Assembly: GCA_035499555.1 (NCBI GenBank)
Contig: DATJYO010000065.1
Location: forward strand, 1 to 64,000
DNA from: Bog-159 sp035499555
Lineage (GTDB): Bacteria > Acidobacteriota > Terriglobia > Bryobacterales > Bryobacteraceae
Reading direction: 5' to 3'
DNA length: 64,000 bases
In this document: piece by piece, positions 54,061-63,241 of the stretch
Position numbering within the stretch: position 1 is the first letter of the stretch
Layout: each line of letters opens with the position of its first letter
Notes under the pieces: generated by a model
Databases searched by the model: none
The model's input: the letters and a program-made list of their open reading frames with translations, nothing else
Told to the model about the DNA's origin: nothing
Translations under genes and position numbers: made by a program

Positions 54061-55614
54061 GTGTCACGGAAAGTCATATTTGAGCGACTGCTCATCACCG
54101 CCTCCTTATGGGCGCTTTCGGCTTTGTGCATTCCTATGGCGGCGGTGGAGCTGCAATCCCAGACCGCGCCCCTGACGGTTACCGTCGGCAAATCGCTGGT
54201 GCTTGACAACGCACTGAACATCCAGCGCATCTCGCTGGCGAATGGCGATCTGGCCGAAGCCGTGGCCGTGAATCCGCGCGAGGTGTTGATCAACGGCAAG
54301 GTGCCGGGCGAGACCTCGCTGGTGGTCTGGCAGCAGGGCGGACCCCGCCTGCTTTTCGACCTGGTGGTGCGGGCCAGCGACAGCCGGGTCGACAACGTCC
54401 GCGGCGAGTTGGCGCGGGAATTGCCGGGTCAGGACATCAGTGTCTACAAGGAAGGCGACACCGTATTTCTGCATGGCACGGCCAAGGATCTGATCAGCGC
54501 GCAACGCGCCGCGGCCATGGTCGCGGGTTTAGGCAAATCCCTGGTCAATCTGTTGCACGTCACTACGCCGGCGGAGGATCCCCAGATTCTATTGAAGGTT
54601 CGTTTTGCCGACGTGGATCGCAGCTTAAGCTCCAACCTGGGCTTTAACCTGTTCAGCACCGGCGCGGCCGGCAACACCGGCACCGTCAGCACGCAACAGT
54701 TCGCCCCGGCCCTGGTCACCCCGCCGAGTTCGGGCAGCGCGGCCTCGGTGACTCTCACCAACGCCTTGAATATTTTCCTGTACCGTCCCGACCTGAACCT
54801 GGGCGCCACCATCGAAGCGTTGGAAGCCAAGAATATTTTGCAGATGCTGGCGGAGCCGAACGTGCTGGCGATGAACGGCAAACCGGCCAGCTTCCTCTCC
54901 GGCGGCGAGTTTCCCGTGCCCGTGGTGCAGGGAGGCGCGAATGTTGGCGCGGTGACCATTCAATTCCGTGAATTCGGCATCCGTCTGAACTTTCTGCCCA
55001 CCATCACGCCGCGGGGAACGATCCGGCTGCACGTGGCGCCGGAGGTCAGCTCGCTCGATTACAGCCATGGCGTCGTGCTGAACGGATTCACCGTGCCGGC
55101 CATCGCTTCGCGGAAGGTCGAGACCGAGATCGAGCTCGGCAACGGGCAGACCTTTGGCATCGCCGGGTTGCTGGACAAGAACTTCGACGAAACGCTCAAT
55201 AAGATTCCGGGTATCGGCGACATTCCGCTGCTCGGGAAGTTGTTTCAGAGCCGGACGCTCAGCAAGACCAATTCGGAACTGCTGATCCTGGTGACGCCCG
55301 AGATCGTGCGGCCCATTCCACAGGGGCAGCCGGTGCCGGAAATCCCCATGCCCAAGCCGTTCCTGCCGGCCATGCTTAAGAGCATGCCGCGTACACCGGG
55401 CGTGGAATCCACCGGTCCGGTACCGGTAAAGCCGGAGCGCGAGTCGGTCACCATGGAAGAGTTGCTGGAGATGCAGAAGAAACAACAGACGCCGGCTACG
55501 GGGACCAACCAGGTCGCCCCGATGCTCAATCCCGCGGGGGCACCACCGGCCGCCGCTCCGCCCGCGGGAGCTAACGCGGCGTCCCCGGACGGCAGCAACG
55601 GAACGGGGAACTAA
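54061..55614 (+). CDS. cpaC: Tad secretin CpaC/RcpA
   Basis: 517 residues from GTG. Short signal-like N terminus (ERLLITASLWALSALCIPMA), a CpaC N-terminal domain (LTVTVGKSLVLDNALNIQRI), a BON-like segment, and the secretin core (LGATIEALEAKNILQMLAEP, NGKPASFLSGGEFPVPV, FGIRLNFLPTITPRGTIRLH, NSELLILVTPEIVRPIP). It forms the outer-membrane gate for the pilus. A Pro/Ala-rich tail of about 80 residues follows the core. It starts one base after the cpaB stop. Confidence 0.95.
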   Translation: MSRKVIFERLLITASLWALSALCIPMAAVELQSQTAPLTVTVGKSLVLDNALNIQRISLANGDLAEAVAVNPREVLINGKVPGETSLVVWQQGGPRLLFDLVVRASDSRVDNVRGELARELPGQDISVYKEGDTVFLHGTAKDLISAQRAAAMVAGLGKSLVNLLHVTTPAEDPQILLKVRFADVDRSLSSNLGFNLFSTGAAGNTGTVSTQQFAPALVTPPSSGSAASVTLTNALNIFLYRPDLNLGATIEALEAKNILQMLAEPNVLAMNGKPASFLSGGEFPVPVVQGGANVGAVTIQFREFGIRLNFLPTITPRGTIRLHVAPEVSSLDYSHGVVLNGFTVPAIASRKVETEIELGNGQTFGIAGLLDKNFDETLNKIPGIGDIPLLGKLFQSRTLSKTNSELLILVTPEIVRPIPQGQPVPEIPMPKPFLPAMLKSMPRTPGVESTGPVPVKPERESVTMEELLEMQKKQQTPATGTNQVAPMLNPAGAPPAAAPPAGANAASPDGSNGTGN

Positions 55615-55634
55615 AACGTAGATCGGAAGCGATT

Positions 55635-56792
55635 ATGTACCTGCTCACGCTGGGACTGGCAATCGAAACCAAGGAACTCTGGAACGAGCTACAGTCCTGT
55701 CTGCCGGCTTTGCCACTCCGGCCGGTAATCGAGCACCAGGACATGTCCAATATGGGCAACTTCCTGGAGCGGCTCGAGCGATTGCGGCCGGAAGTGGTGC
55801 TGTTAGACGTGGCGGCGACCAAGGAACCGCTGTCGGACCTGATCCCTACGGTACGCTCCAAGGTTCCCGAAGCTACCATCGTGGCGCTGCATACTTCGGC
55901 GGATCCAGATGCGATTCTCAACGCCATGCGGGCCGGCGTCAACGAATACATTTATCCGCCGCTGGAGTCGGCGTTGCGCGGGGCGCTGGACCGCCGATCC
56001 ACGGACGCCGGACGCCGCCAGAGCGGCATGCGCTGGGGTGGCCGCACCGTTGGGTTCTTTTCTTCCAAGGGCGGCTGCGGCGCGACCACGGTCGTATGCC
56101 ACCTGGCTGTCGAGCTGGGGCGGCATGGGCAGAAGGTACTGCTCGCGGACCTGGATCTGGACGCCGGGCTCATCGGCTTTCTGACCAAAGCCAAGCCTGG
56201 CTACTCGATCCTGGATGCGGTCAACAATCTGCACCGCATGGATGTGAGCTACTGGAAGGCGCTGGTGTCGAATGGAATTCCGGGAGTGGAGATCATCGCG
56301 GCGCCCGGCGCCACGCAGGATAAGACTTATCCGCGGCAGGAGCAGTTGCGGCAGCTATTCAGTTTCCTGCGGTCCTGCTACGACTTCACCCTGATCGACC
56401 TGGGCCGCAGCCTCACGCGTGTAGGTGTGGCGGCGCTGGAAGAGATGGACGAAGCCTACCTGGTGAGCACGCTCGAAGTCCCGGCGCTGCACCAGGCCAA
56501 GCAGGTGCTGCAGATCCTGATGGACGCCGGCTACGGCAAGGATCGATTGAAACTGATCCTGAACCGGGTTCCCAAGCGGTCGGAACTGGCGCCGGAAGAA
56601 ATCGAGAAGATCCTGGGGCTGCCGGTATACGCCGTGCTGCCCAGCAGCTATCCCGAATTACATGAGTGTTATTCGTTGGGCAAACTCCTGCCCGAGCGTA
56701 GTTTTCTGGGGAAGCAGATCAAGGAACTGGCTATGCGGATGGCGGGCGTGGATGAGCAGAAGCCAAAGAAGAAGTTCGGATTATTCGGTTAA
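55635..56792 (+). CDS. cpaE: Pilus assembly ATPase CpaE/TadZ
   Basis: 385 residues. An N-terminal receiver-like domain (RPEVVLLDVAATKEPLSDLI) lacks a clear acidic pair, so is probably structural. The C-terminal ParA/MinD-like ATPase has a deviant Walker A motif KGGCGATT (residues 145-152) and DLDLDAGLIGFL as its second motif. It is thought to place the Tad machine at a cell site. It follows cpaC by 20 bases. Confidence 0.93.
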   Translation: MYLLTLGLAIETKELWNELQSCLPALPLRPVIEHQDMSNMGNFLERLERLRPEVVLLDVAATKEPLSDLIPTVRSKVPEATIVALHTSADPDAILNAMRAGVNEYIYPPLESALRGALDRRSTDAGRRQSGMRWGGRTVGFFSSKGGCGATTVVCHLAVELGRHGQKVLLADLDLDAGLIGFLTKAKPGYSILDAVNNLHRMDVSYWKALVSNGIPGVEIIAAPGATQDKTYPRQEQLRQLFSFLRSCYDFTLIDLGRSLTRVGVAALEEMDEAYLVSTLEVPALHQAKQVLQILMDAGYGKDRLKLILNRVPKRSELAPEEIEKILGLPVYAVLPSSYPELHECYSLGKLLPERSFLGKQIKELAMRMAGVDEQKPKKKFGLFG

Positions 56793-56802
56793 CAGGTGAC
56801 AA

Positions 56803-58167
56803 ATGGCCGAAACGACGACGAATGGATCGCTATACAAGACCGGGGAGAAGGAAGCCGGCTGGGTCAGCCGGCTGTTCACTCAGGATCGCGCGGCCTTGGA
56901 GCATCAGGAGCTGAAGTTCGCCTTGCACCGCAAGCTTCTGGATCGCATCAACCTGGAAGCCCTGGCCACACTGGGTGGCGAGCGTGTCCGCACGGAAGTG
57001 CGCGGCGCCGTCGCCAAGCTCCTGGAAGAGGAGAAGACGCCACTCAGCCTGCTCGAAAAGGAGCGGGTGGTGGAGGAAGTGCTGGACGAAGTGTTCGGCC
57101 TGGGACCGCTGGAACCCCTGCTGCAGGATCCCACCGTTTCGGACATCCTGGTGACCACGCCGCGGCTGGTCTACATCGAGCGCAACGGCAAACTGTTCCG
57201 CACGCCGGTGGAGTTCAAAGACAACGCCCATCTGCTGCGCATCATCGAGAAAGTGGTATCGCGCGTCGGCCGCCGCGTGGACGAATCCTCGCCGCTGGTG
57301 GACGCGCGCCTGCCGGACGGTTCGCGCGTCAACGCCGCCATCCCGCCGGTGGCGGTAGACGGCCCCCTGTTGTCCATCCGCCGTTTTGGACGCAGCCTCC
57401 TGCACGGCAAGGACCTGGTGTCGCGCCTCACCCTGACGGACGGCATGTTGGAGATGCTGCGGGCGGCGGTCCGCGCGCGGCTGAACATTCTGATCTGCGG
57501 CGGTACGGGCGCCGGCAAGACCACCCTGCTCAACGTGCTGTCCAGCTATATCCCCGAAGACGAGCGCATCGTCACCATCGAGGATGCCGCCGAGCTGCGC
57601 CTGCAGCAGACGCACATCGCGCGCATGGAAACCCGTCCGGCCAACGTGGAAGGCCAGGGCGCCATCAAGATCCGTGACCTGGTGATCAATGCCCTCCGTA
57701 TGCGCCCCGACCGCATCATCGTCGGCGAGGTTCGCGGCGAAGAAGCCCTGGACATGCTGCAGGCGATGAATACGGGCCACGACGGTTCGCTGACCACGGT
57801 GCACTGCAACAATCCGCGCGACGCCATGTCGCGCCTGGAAGTGATGGTCGGCATGGGCAACGCCAACATGGGCGTGCGCGCTATTCGGCAGCAGATCTCC
57901 GCGGCGCTGGACCTGGTGGTGCAGGTGGCCCGATTCAGCGACGGCAGCCGCCGCATTACGCACGTAACCGAAGTGACCGGCATGGAGGTGGACACCATTA
58001 CTTTGCAGGACATCTTTCTGTTTGAAAAAAGCGGCGTGACCGAAGACGGCCGCGTGACCGGACGCTTTCGCGCTACCGGCATTCGTCCCCGGGCGTATGA
58101 ACGCATCAAGGCCTGCGGCATTCAGTTGCCCGCGTCGTTGTTCCAGACCGTGGTGGAGATCAGTTAA
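56803..58167 (+). CDS. cpaF: Secretion ATPase CpaF/TadA
   Basis: 454 residues. GspE/VirB11-type ATPase driving pilus extension and retraction. The Walker A loop GGTGAGKT is at residues 233-240; other boxes are IVTIEDAAELRLQQ, RPDRIIVGEVRGEEALDMLQ and TGHDGSLTTVHCNNP. The N-terminal part carries the conserved LLEKERVVEEVLDEVFGLGP. It starts ten bases after cpaE. Confidence 0.97.
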   Translation: MAETTTNGSLYKTGEKEAGWVSRLFTQDRAALEHQELKFALHRKLLDRINLEALATLGGERVRTEVRGAVAKLLEEEKTPLSLLEKERVVEEVLDEVFGLGPLEPLLQDPTVSDILVTTPRLVYIERNGKLFRTPVEFKDNAHLLRIIEKVVSRVGRRVDESSPLVDARLPDGSRVNAAIPPVAVDGPLLSIRRFGRSLLHGKDLVSRLTLTDGMLEMLRAAVRARLNILICGGTGAGKTTLLNVLSSYIPEDERIVTIEDAAELRLQQTHIARMETRPANVEGQGAIKIRDLVINALRMRPDRIIVGEVRGEEALDMLQAMNTGHDGSLTTVHCNNPRDAMSRLEVMVGMGNANMGVRAIRQQISAALDLVVQVARFSDGSRRITHVTEVTGMEVDTITLQDIFLFEKSGVTEDGRVTGRFRATGIRPRAYERIKACGIQLPASLFQTVVEIS

Positions 58168-58169
58168 TC

Positions 58170-59138
58170 ATGTCCTTCTGGTTGTTTGGCATCTTCTTCC
58201 TGGTATTCGCGCTCATCATGGCGTTTGCCGTGTTCGCGTTTCTGGGAAGACAGCGTCACCGGCAGAAAGTCGTCAAGGACATGCTGCAAACCGTGGCGGG
58301 CAACCGTCCGGTGCCGGTAACCAGGTTACTCAAAGACGTGGCGCCGCAGATGAGAGGCTTGGCCAAGGTACTGGCCGCCGCCAACATCGCCAACCATCTG
58401 CAGAGCACCATCCGGCAGTCGGGCCTTAGCTGGACCCCTTCGACGCTGTTCATGGCGACCGTCGGGATGATCGTTCCGGGATTTCTGCTCGGACTGCGCT
58501 TTCCGGTCATCCTGAACGACGTACTTTCGTGCCTGGTCCTGGGCCTCGCAACCGCGTCGCTACCCTACCTGTACTTGCGGCGCAATCGCCGCAAGCGGCT
58601 GGCACAGTTGGAGGAACAGTTCCCCGAGGCCCTGGACTTCATGGCCCGCTCGGTGCGCGCCGGCCATGCTTTTCTGATCAGCCTTTCCATGGTTGGCGAG
58701 CACGTGCCGGAGCCGCTCTCCACCGAACTGCGCACGACGTTTAACGAAATCAATCTGGGCGCGCCCTTCAATAACGCCATGGATAATTTGACGACGCGCG
58801 TTCCGTTGCTGGACTTTCGTTTCTTCACCTCGACGGTATTGTTGCAGCGGCAGACCGGCGGTAACCTCAACGAAATCCTGGGCCGCCTGGCGCACGTCAT
58901 TCGCGAGCGTTTCCGACTGAAGGGCGAAGTAAAGGCCGCCAGCGCGCACGGCCGGCTCACGGCGATGATTCTGACCCTTCTGCCGATTGTGACCGCCATG
59001 CTGTTATTGATCGTGGCACCCGGCTATCTGCAGGGCATGGCGAAGGACCCGGATGGTAAGTACCTGATTCTGGGCGCGGGGATCGCCGTGCTGCTGGGAA
59101 ATTACTTCATCCGGCGAATCATCAAGATCAAGGTATAA
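58170..59138 (+). CDS. tadB: Tad inner-membrane platform protein TadB
   Basis: 322 residues. N-terminal membrane helix (FWLFGIFFLVFALIMAFAVF), further helices near 85-130, the T2SF domain (LEEQFPEALDFMARSVRAGH, MDNLTTRVPLLDFRFFTSTV, RQTGGNLNEILGRLAHVIRE) and two C-terminal helices. It forms the platform with TadC under the CpaF ATPase. Two bases after cpaF. Confidence 0.95.
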   Translation: MSFWLFGIFFLVFALIMAFAVFAFLGRQRHRQKVVKDMLQTVAGNRPVPVTRLLKDVAPQMRGLAKVLAAANIANHLQSTIRQSGLSWTPSTLFMATVGMIVPGFLLGLRFPVILNDVLSCLVLGLATASLPYLYLRRNRRKRLAQLEEQFPEALDFMARSVRAGHAFLISLSMVGEHVPEPLSTELRTTFNEINLGAPFNNAMDNLTTRVPLLDFRFFTSTVLLQRQTGGNLNEILGRLAHVIRERFRLKGEVKAASAHGRLTAMILTLLPIVTAMLLLIVAPGYLQGMAKDPDGKYLILGAGIAVLLGNYFIRRIIKIKV

Positions 59139-59139
59139 C

Positions 59140-60075
59140 ATGCCGATAAGTCTGGTCGTCGTATTCTTTCTGCTCGTGATGGGAGCCATCGTGGCGTTCG
59201 GCTATCAGCGCTACGCGCGGCCTGGCCAGGTCTACGAACAACTGGGCGAGCCGGTCATCGAGAACCCCACGGCAGGCGTTCCGCAGGATGCGGAAGCCCA
59301 TCGTCCTCGCGAATACAAGATCATCCAGAGGGTCGGCGAGCTGATGCCGGTCTCCACCGACGAAAGCTCGATGACAAAGAAGATGTTGACGTGTGCGGGC
59401 TTCCGCTCGGACAACGCGGTCAAGATCTATTATGGGATCCGGTTGCTCAGCACCGTCGTCATGTCCATTCTGGGCCTGACGCTTCGCAACGCCATGGGCG
59501 CCAACCAGGCGCTGCACGTGGTCTTCCCGCTGGCCATGGGCTTGGGCGGATACATAGCTCCCAACTTCCTGCTCGAGAAACGCATCAGCAAGCGGCAGAC
59601 CACGCTGCGTTTGGCCCTGCCGGATGCGCTGGACCTGATGGTCATCTCGGTTGAAGCCGGGTTGGGGCTGGACCAGGCCATCAACTACGTCGCCACGGAG
59701 TTGCGCCACGCGCACCCTTCCCTGACGGAAGAGTTCCAGCAGGTGAACCTGGAGATCCGGGCTGGCAAGCGGCGCAGCGATGCACTGAAGAACCTGGGTG
59801 AGCGGACCGGTGAGCCGGAACTGCGCAAGCTGACCGCCATCCTGATTCAGAACGACAGGTTTGGAACCAGTATTGCGGATTCGCTGCGCCAGCATTCGGA
59901 CTATCTGCGGGTGCGGCGCCGGCAGGAAGCCGAAGAACGGGCGGCCAAAGTCGGCGTCAAGCTGGTGTTTCCCATCTTCTTCTTCATCCTGCCGGCCATG
60001 ATGCTGGTCTGCGCCGGTCCGGGCGTGTTGGGTGTAGTGAAGAATCTCTTGCCGTTGATGAGAGGCTTCAAATAA
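59140..60075 (+). CDS. tadC: Tad inner-membrane platform protein TadC
   Basis: 311 residues. Same T2SF architecture as TadB: LPDALDLMVISVEAGLGLDQ, VNLEIRAGKRRSDALKNLGE, LTAILIQNDRFGTSIADSLR, with a final membrane helix (KLVFPIFFFILPAMMLVCAG). It starts one base after tadB. A 32-residue membrane protein follows after 45 bases. Confidence 0.95.
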   Translation: MPISLVVVFFLLVMGAIVAFGYQRYARPGQVYEQLGEPVIENPTAGVPQDAEAHRPREYKIIQRVGELMPVSTDESSMTKKMLTCAGFRSDNAVKIYYGIRLLSTVVMSILGLTLRNAMGANQALHVVFPLAMGLGGYIAPNFLLEKRISKRQTTLRLALPDALDLMVISVEAGLGLDQAINYVATELRHAHPSLTEEFQQVNLEIRAGKRRSDALKNLGERTGEPELRKLTAILIQNDRFGTSIADSLRQHSDYLRVRRRQEAEERAAKVGVKLVFPIFFFILPAMMLVCAGPGVLGVVKNLLPLMRGFK

Positions 60076-60120
60076 CGGGTTTTTAGTAGCGAGTGCCACT
60101 TCAAAGAAAGGAGAGAGGTC

Positions 60121-60219
60121 ATGAGTAGCGTAACGATGCAGATAGTGATCTGGGTTGCGGCTGGCGTAGTTCTCTTGCTGCTTTTGCAGCGCCGCCGTCG
60201 CCGCAAAGTGATGCGGTAA
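60121..60219 (+). CDS. 32-residue single-helix membrane protein at the end of the tad operon
   Basis: ATG at 60121 preceded by AAAGGAGAGAGG, a strong ribosome binding site. The product has one membrane helix (MQIVIWVAAGVVLLLLL) and a very basic cytosolic end (QRRRRRKVMR), giving an N-out, C-in topology by the positive-inside rule. No family recognised. It follows tadC by 45 bases and could be a small regulator or assembly peptide. Confidence 0.6.
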   Translation: MSSVTMQIVIWVAAGVVLLLLLQRRRRRKVMR

Positions 60220-60280
60220 TTGGGTACCTGCAGGTATTTGCTGGCTCGCAAGCATTTTTGGCGCGGGGTGGCGCCGAACC

Positions 60281-61189
60281 GTGAGCGCCCCCGCGCCTGA
60301 TTTTTGCGGGAAGGGACGAGATTTGGGGACGGACGCGCTGAAGAGGATTCAGGCGGCTCAGAATCCGGATGGAGGCTGGCCCTACCACAAGGGCGGTTCA
60401 TGGACCGAGCCGACCGTCTACGCGCTGCTCGCCAACCGGGCATCCGGAGGAGCCGCAGTGCGCCATGGCGACGCGGTGGCATGGCTGGGGGCGGCGCAAA
60501 GAAGGGACGGCGGATGGGCACCGCGGCGCTCGGTGGATCAGAGCACGTGGGTAACGGCGCTGGTCGCGCTGTTGCCTCCGGAAACGGTCGGCGCCGCGCC
60601 GCACGCACGCGCGATCGACTGGCTGCTGGGACAGACGGGCCGGGATGCGTCGCCATTTTTTCGTTTGCGCGAACTGCTGGCCACCGGAAAAATGCTTCCG
60701 CCGGCGGCGGGAACCGGCTGGTCCTGGTTTCCCGGGACAGCGGCCTGGGTAACGCCGACCTGCCTGGGCATCCTGGCGTTGCGGAAGCAGTACGCGCGGC
60801 AACCGGCGCGCGACCTGCTGGAACGTATCGATGCGGCACAGCGTTACCTGTTTTCGCGCCGCTGCGTCGATGGGGGTTGGAATTACGGATCGAACCACGC
60901 GGTGGGCTATGACCTGGATTCTTATCCGGAGACGACCGGTCAGGCCCTGCTGGCCCTGGCCGGCACCGACCCAGGAAAGCTAAGGGATACGATCGGCCTG
61001 GCGCAGCGATTTCTTCGGGAGCACCGGTCCTCCGGCGGGGCCGCCTGGTTACGGCTCGGACTGCTGGCTCACCAGCAGCTTCCGGCTGGCGCTCCCCTTT
61101 TTCGAATGCCCTGCCGCACCTTGCCCGATACGGCCTTGACGGTGATGGCGGACGCGGCGGCGCAGGGCCGCAACGTCTTCCTGGAATAG
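60281..61189 (+). CDS. QW-repeat protein (terpene cyclase/prenyltransferase-like alpha-alpha barrel)
   Basis: 302 residues from GTG. At least three QW-type repeats: IQAAQNPDGGWPY, GAAQRRDGGWAP and RCVDGGWNYGSN, typical of squalene-cyclase-type barrels. No catalytic DXDD is visible, so it is probably not an active cyclase. Similar proteins are found in polysaccharide or surface-protein loci. Preceded by a GC-rich spacer after the 32-residue gene. Confidence 0.7.
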   Translation: MSAPAPDFCGKGRDLGTDALKRIQAAQNPDGGWPYHKGGSWTEPTVYALLANRASGGAAVRHGDAVAWLGAAQRRDGGWAPRRSVDQSTWVTALVALLPPETVGAAPHARAIDWLLGQTGRDASPFFRLRELLATGKMLPPAAGTGWSWFPGTAAWVTPTCLGILALRKQYARQPARDLLERIDAAQRYLFSRRCVDGGWNYGSNHAVGYDLDSYPETTGQALLALAGTDPGKLRDTIGLAQRFLREHRSSGGAAWLRLGLLAHQQLPAGAPLFRMPCRTLPDTALTVMADAAAQGRNVFLE

Positions 61190-61193
61190 CACG

Positions 61194-62291
61194 ATGACGC
61201 GCTACTGGACAGCCATTGCTTGCGTGACGGGCATTGCCGTGATGTCGCTGATCTTCGTGGGTCCGGGGCTCGATCATCTTCGGCGCGGCGATAACGACTT
61301 TCAGATGACCTACGTTTCCGGCGAACTGCTGATGAGCCGGCAGATTTACAATGCGCCGGTGTTCCAGTCCGCCGAACGGGCGATTATCGGGCGAACGAAT
61401 CCGGATCTGCTGGATACGCGGCCGCCGTTTCTAGCTCTGTTGTTCTGGCCGTTGGCGCAACTGCCCTATAAGGCGGCTTGGCCTTTGTGGGCGGCCGTGC
61501 TGCTTGCCACGACCGTCGCGTTTATCTGGCTGTGGCCGGATCGGCGCGCGGCCGCGCTGGCGTGCTGCTGGTCGGGGAGCTTGTGGGCGGCGCTCTGCAA
61601 CGGGCAGGATTTGGTGCTGATCCTGTTGTGGATCGGGATCGCGTTGCGTATCCGTGAGGAGCGGCCGTTCCTGGCGGGATTGCTGCTTGCGCTTTGCGCC
61701 GCCAAATTCCACTTGTTTGTGTTCCTGCCGGTGCTGCTGTGGCGGCATCGATTGTGGCGCGGGTTCGCGGTGGGCGCGGCGGCGCTGGTGGCGATTTCGT
61801 TTGCGGTGGGGGGATGGAACTGGCCGGCGCAGTATCTGGCGACGGTGAATGCGGAAGAGGCGTTCGCCCTGGCGAATGCCTCGGTCATGCCGAATCTGCA
61901 TGGGCTGTTGGCCGGATTGCCTTACGCCAATGCGTGGGAGATCGCGGCCGGTGTGGGCGTGGCAGCGGCGGTGGTGATGACGGTTTATCGGGCGGACTTC
62001 AACACGGGTCTGGCGGCGGTGCTGGCGGGCGGATTGCTGGTGAGCCGGCATGCGTACCTGCAGGATTGCGCACTGCTTTTGCCGGCGCTGTTGCTGATGC
62101 TGCCGGTGGTGAAGGGCTGGGGACTGGTGGCGAGCGCTTGGTTGTTGGCGCCCCCTTCAGCCTTGGCCGTGTTGGCCGGACATCCGGCGGCGGATGTAAC
62201 GCGCTTGACGACGATCGCCTTTCTGGCCTACCTGCTGAAGCCGGGCTTCCCGCGGGAGACCGAACTGGTGCTGCGGGAGAGAATGGCATGA
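61194..62291 (+). CDS. Polytopic membrane glycosyltransferase-like protein (GT87/DUF2029-like)
   Basis: 365 residues, about nine membrane helices. GT87-like features: an acidic first loop (RRGDNDFQMTYVSGELLMSR), TRPPFLALLFWPLAQLPY and NGQDLVLILLWIGIALR. The family uses polyprenyl-phosphate sugars in the outer leaflet. It lies four bases after the QW gene and overlaps the next gene by four bases. Confidence 0.75.
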   Translation: MTRYWTAIACVTGIAVMSLIFVGPGLDHLRRGDNDFQMTYVSGELLMSRQIYNAPVFQSAERAIIGRTNPDLLDTRPPFLALLFWPLAQLPYKAAWPLWAAVLLATTVAFIWLWPDRRAAALACCWSGSLWAALCNGQDLVLILLWIGIALRIREERPFLAGLLLALCAAKFHLFVFLPVLLWRHRLWRGFAVGAAALVAISFAVGGWNWPAQYLATVNAEEAFALANASVMPNLHGLLAGLPYANAWEIAAGVGVAAAVVMTVYRADFNTGLAAVLAGGLLVSRHAYLQDCALLLPALLLMLPVVKGWGLVASAWLLAPPSALAVLAGHPAADVTRLTTIAFLAYLLKPGFPRETELVLRERMA

Positions 62292-63241
62292 GACGCCGCG
62301 ATTTTGTGCTGGCCTCCGCAGCGGCCGGCCTGGCGGGCTGCGCCCGGACGCCGGCGCCGCCCCGCAGCCGGTCTCTGGTTTCGGTGACGCGGGCTACGGC
62401 CTACTCCCAGGATCTCTACGATACGGTGCGGCGCATCCTGGCCGAGCATAAGCTGCAGGTGCGCGGCCGGCGCGTGCTGCTGAAGCCCAACCTGGTGGAG
62501 TTCGAACCGGGCACGACCATCAATACGCATCCCATGCTGGTGCACGCCGCGTTGGAAGCTTTTCGGGAGATGGGTGCGGACGTCGCCATCGCGGAGGGGC
62601 CCGGCCACCGCCGCGGCACGCTGGACCTGGCCGACGCAGCCGGATACTTCCAGATCATTCCAGGTTTCGAAGATCTGTTCACGGATCTGAATCTGGACGA
62701 GGTCACGCGGGTCTGCTTACCGCATCCGGCCTCGCCGCTGCAGTCGTTGTATCTGCCCAATACGGTGCTGGGCAGCACTCTGCTGGTCTCCATGCCCAAA
62801 ATGAAGACCCATCACTGGACCGGTGCGACGCTCTCCATGAAGAACCTGTTCGGGCTGGTGCCGGGAGGGGTCTACGGGTGGCCGAAAAACGTGCTGCACT
62901 GGGCCGGAATCCATCAGTCGATTGCCGATCTGCACTCGCTTTTTCCGCGGCATTTCTCGCTGGTGGACGGCATCGTGGGAATGGACGGCAACGGTCCCAT
63001 CCAAGGAAAGCCGAAGCCGGCGGGTGTGCTGGTGGCCGGACGCGACCCGGTGGCGGTGGACGCGACCTGCTGCCGCATCATGGAGATCGAGCCGTCGCGG
63101 GTCTGGTACTTAACTCTGGCCGGCGGCTTAGATGGAATCGCAGAGCAAAATATCCAACAAATAGGGGAAAGCGTGGATTCCGTGGCCACTCGTTTCGAAC
63201 TGATAATGGAACTGCGGAAGTTGCGGAGGCAGCAAGTTTGA
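62288..63241 (+). CDS. DUF362 family protein with Tat lipoprotein signal
   Basis: 317 residues. MRRRDFVLASAAAGLAGCAR is a twin-arginine signal with a lipobox (LAGC). DUF362 marks follow: KPNLVEFEPG, HPMLVHAALEAFREMGADVA, SMPKMKTHHWTGATLSMKNL, LVAGRDPVAVDATCCRIM. Function is unknown in the family; some members carry FeS clusters, but no ferredoxin motif is visible here. Start overlaps the upstream stop (ATGA). Confidence 0.85.
   Translation: MRRRDFVLASAAAGLAGCARTPAPPRSRSLVSVTRATAYSQDLYDTVRRILAEHKLQVRGRRVLLKPNLVEFEPGTTINTHPMLVHAALEAFREMGADVAIAEGPGHRRGTLDLADAAGYFQIIPGFEDLFTDLNLDEVTRVCLPHPASPLQSLYLPNTVLGSTLLVSMPKMKTHHWTGATLSMKNLFGLVPGGVYGWPKNVLHWAGIHQSIADLHSLFPRHFSLVDGIVGMDGNGPIQGKPKPAGVLVAGRDPVAVDATCCRIMEIEPSRVWYLTLAGGLDGIAEQNIQQIGESVDSVATRFELIMELRKLRRQQV

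Noticed and set aside
61694..63241. 515-residue frame running through the GT87-like and DUF362 genes
   Set aside because: Its first half is out of frame with the GT87-like gene; the Tat signal at 62288 marks the true start of DUF362.
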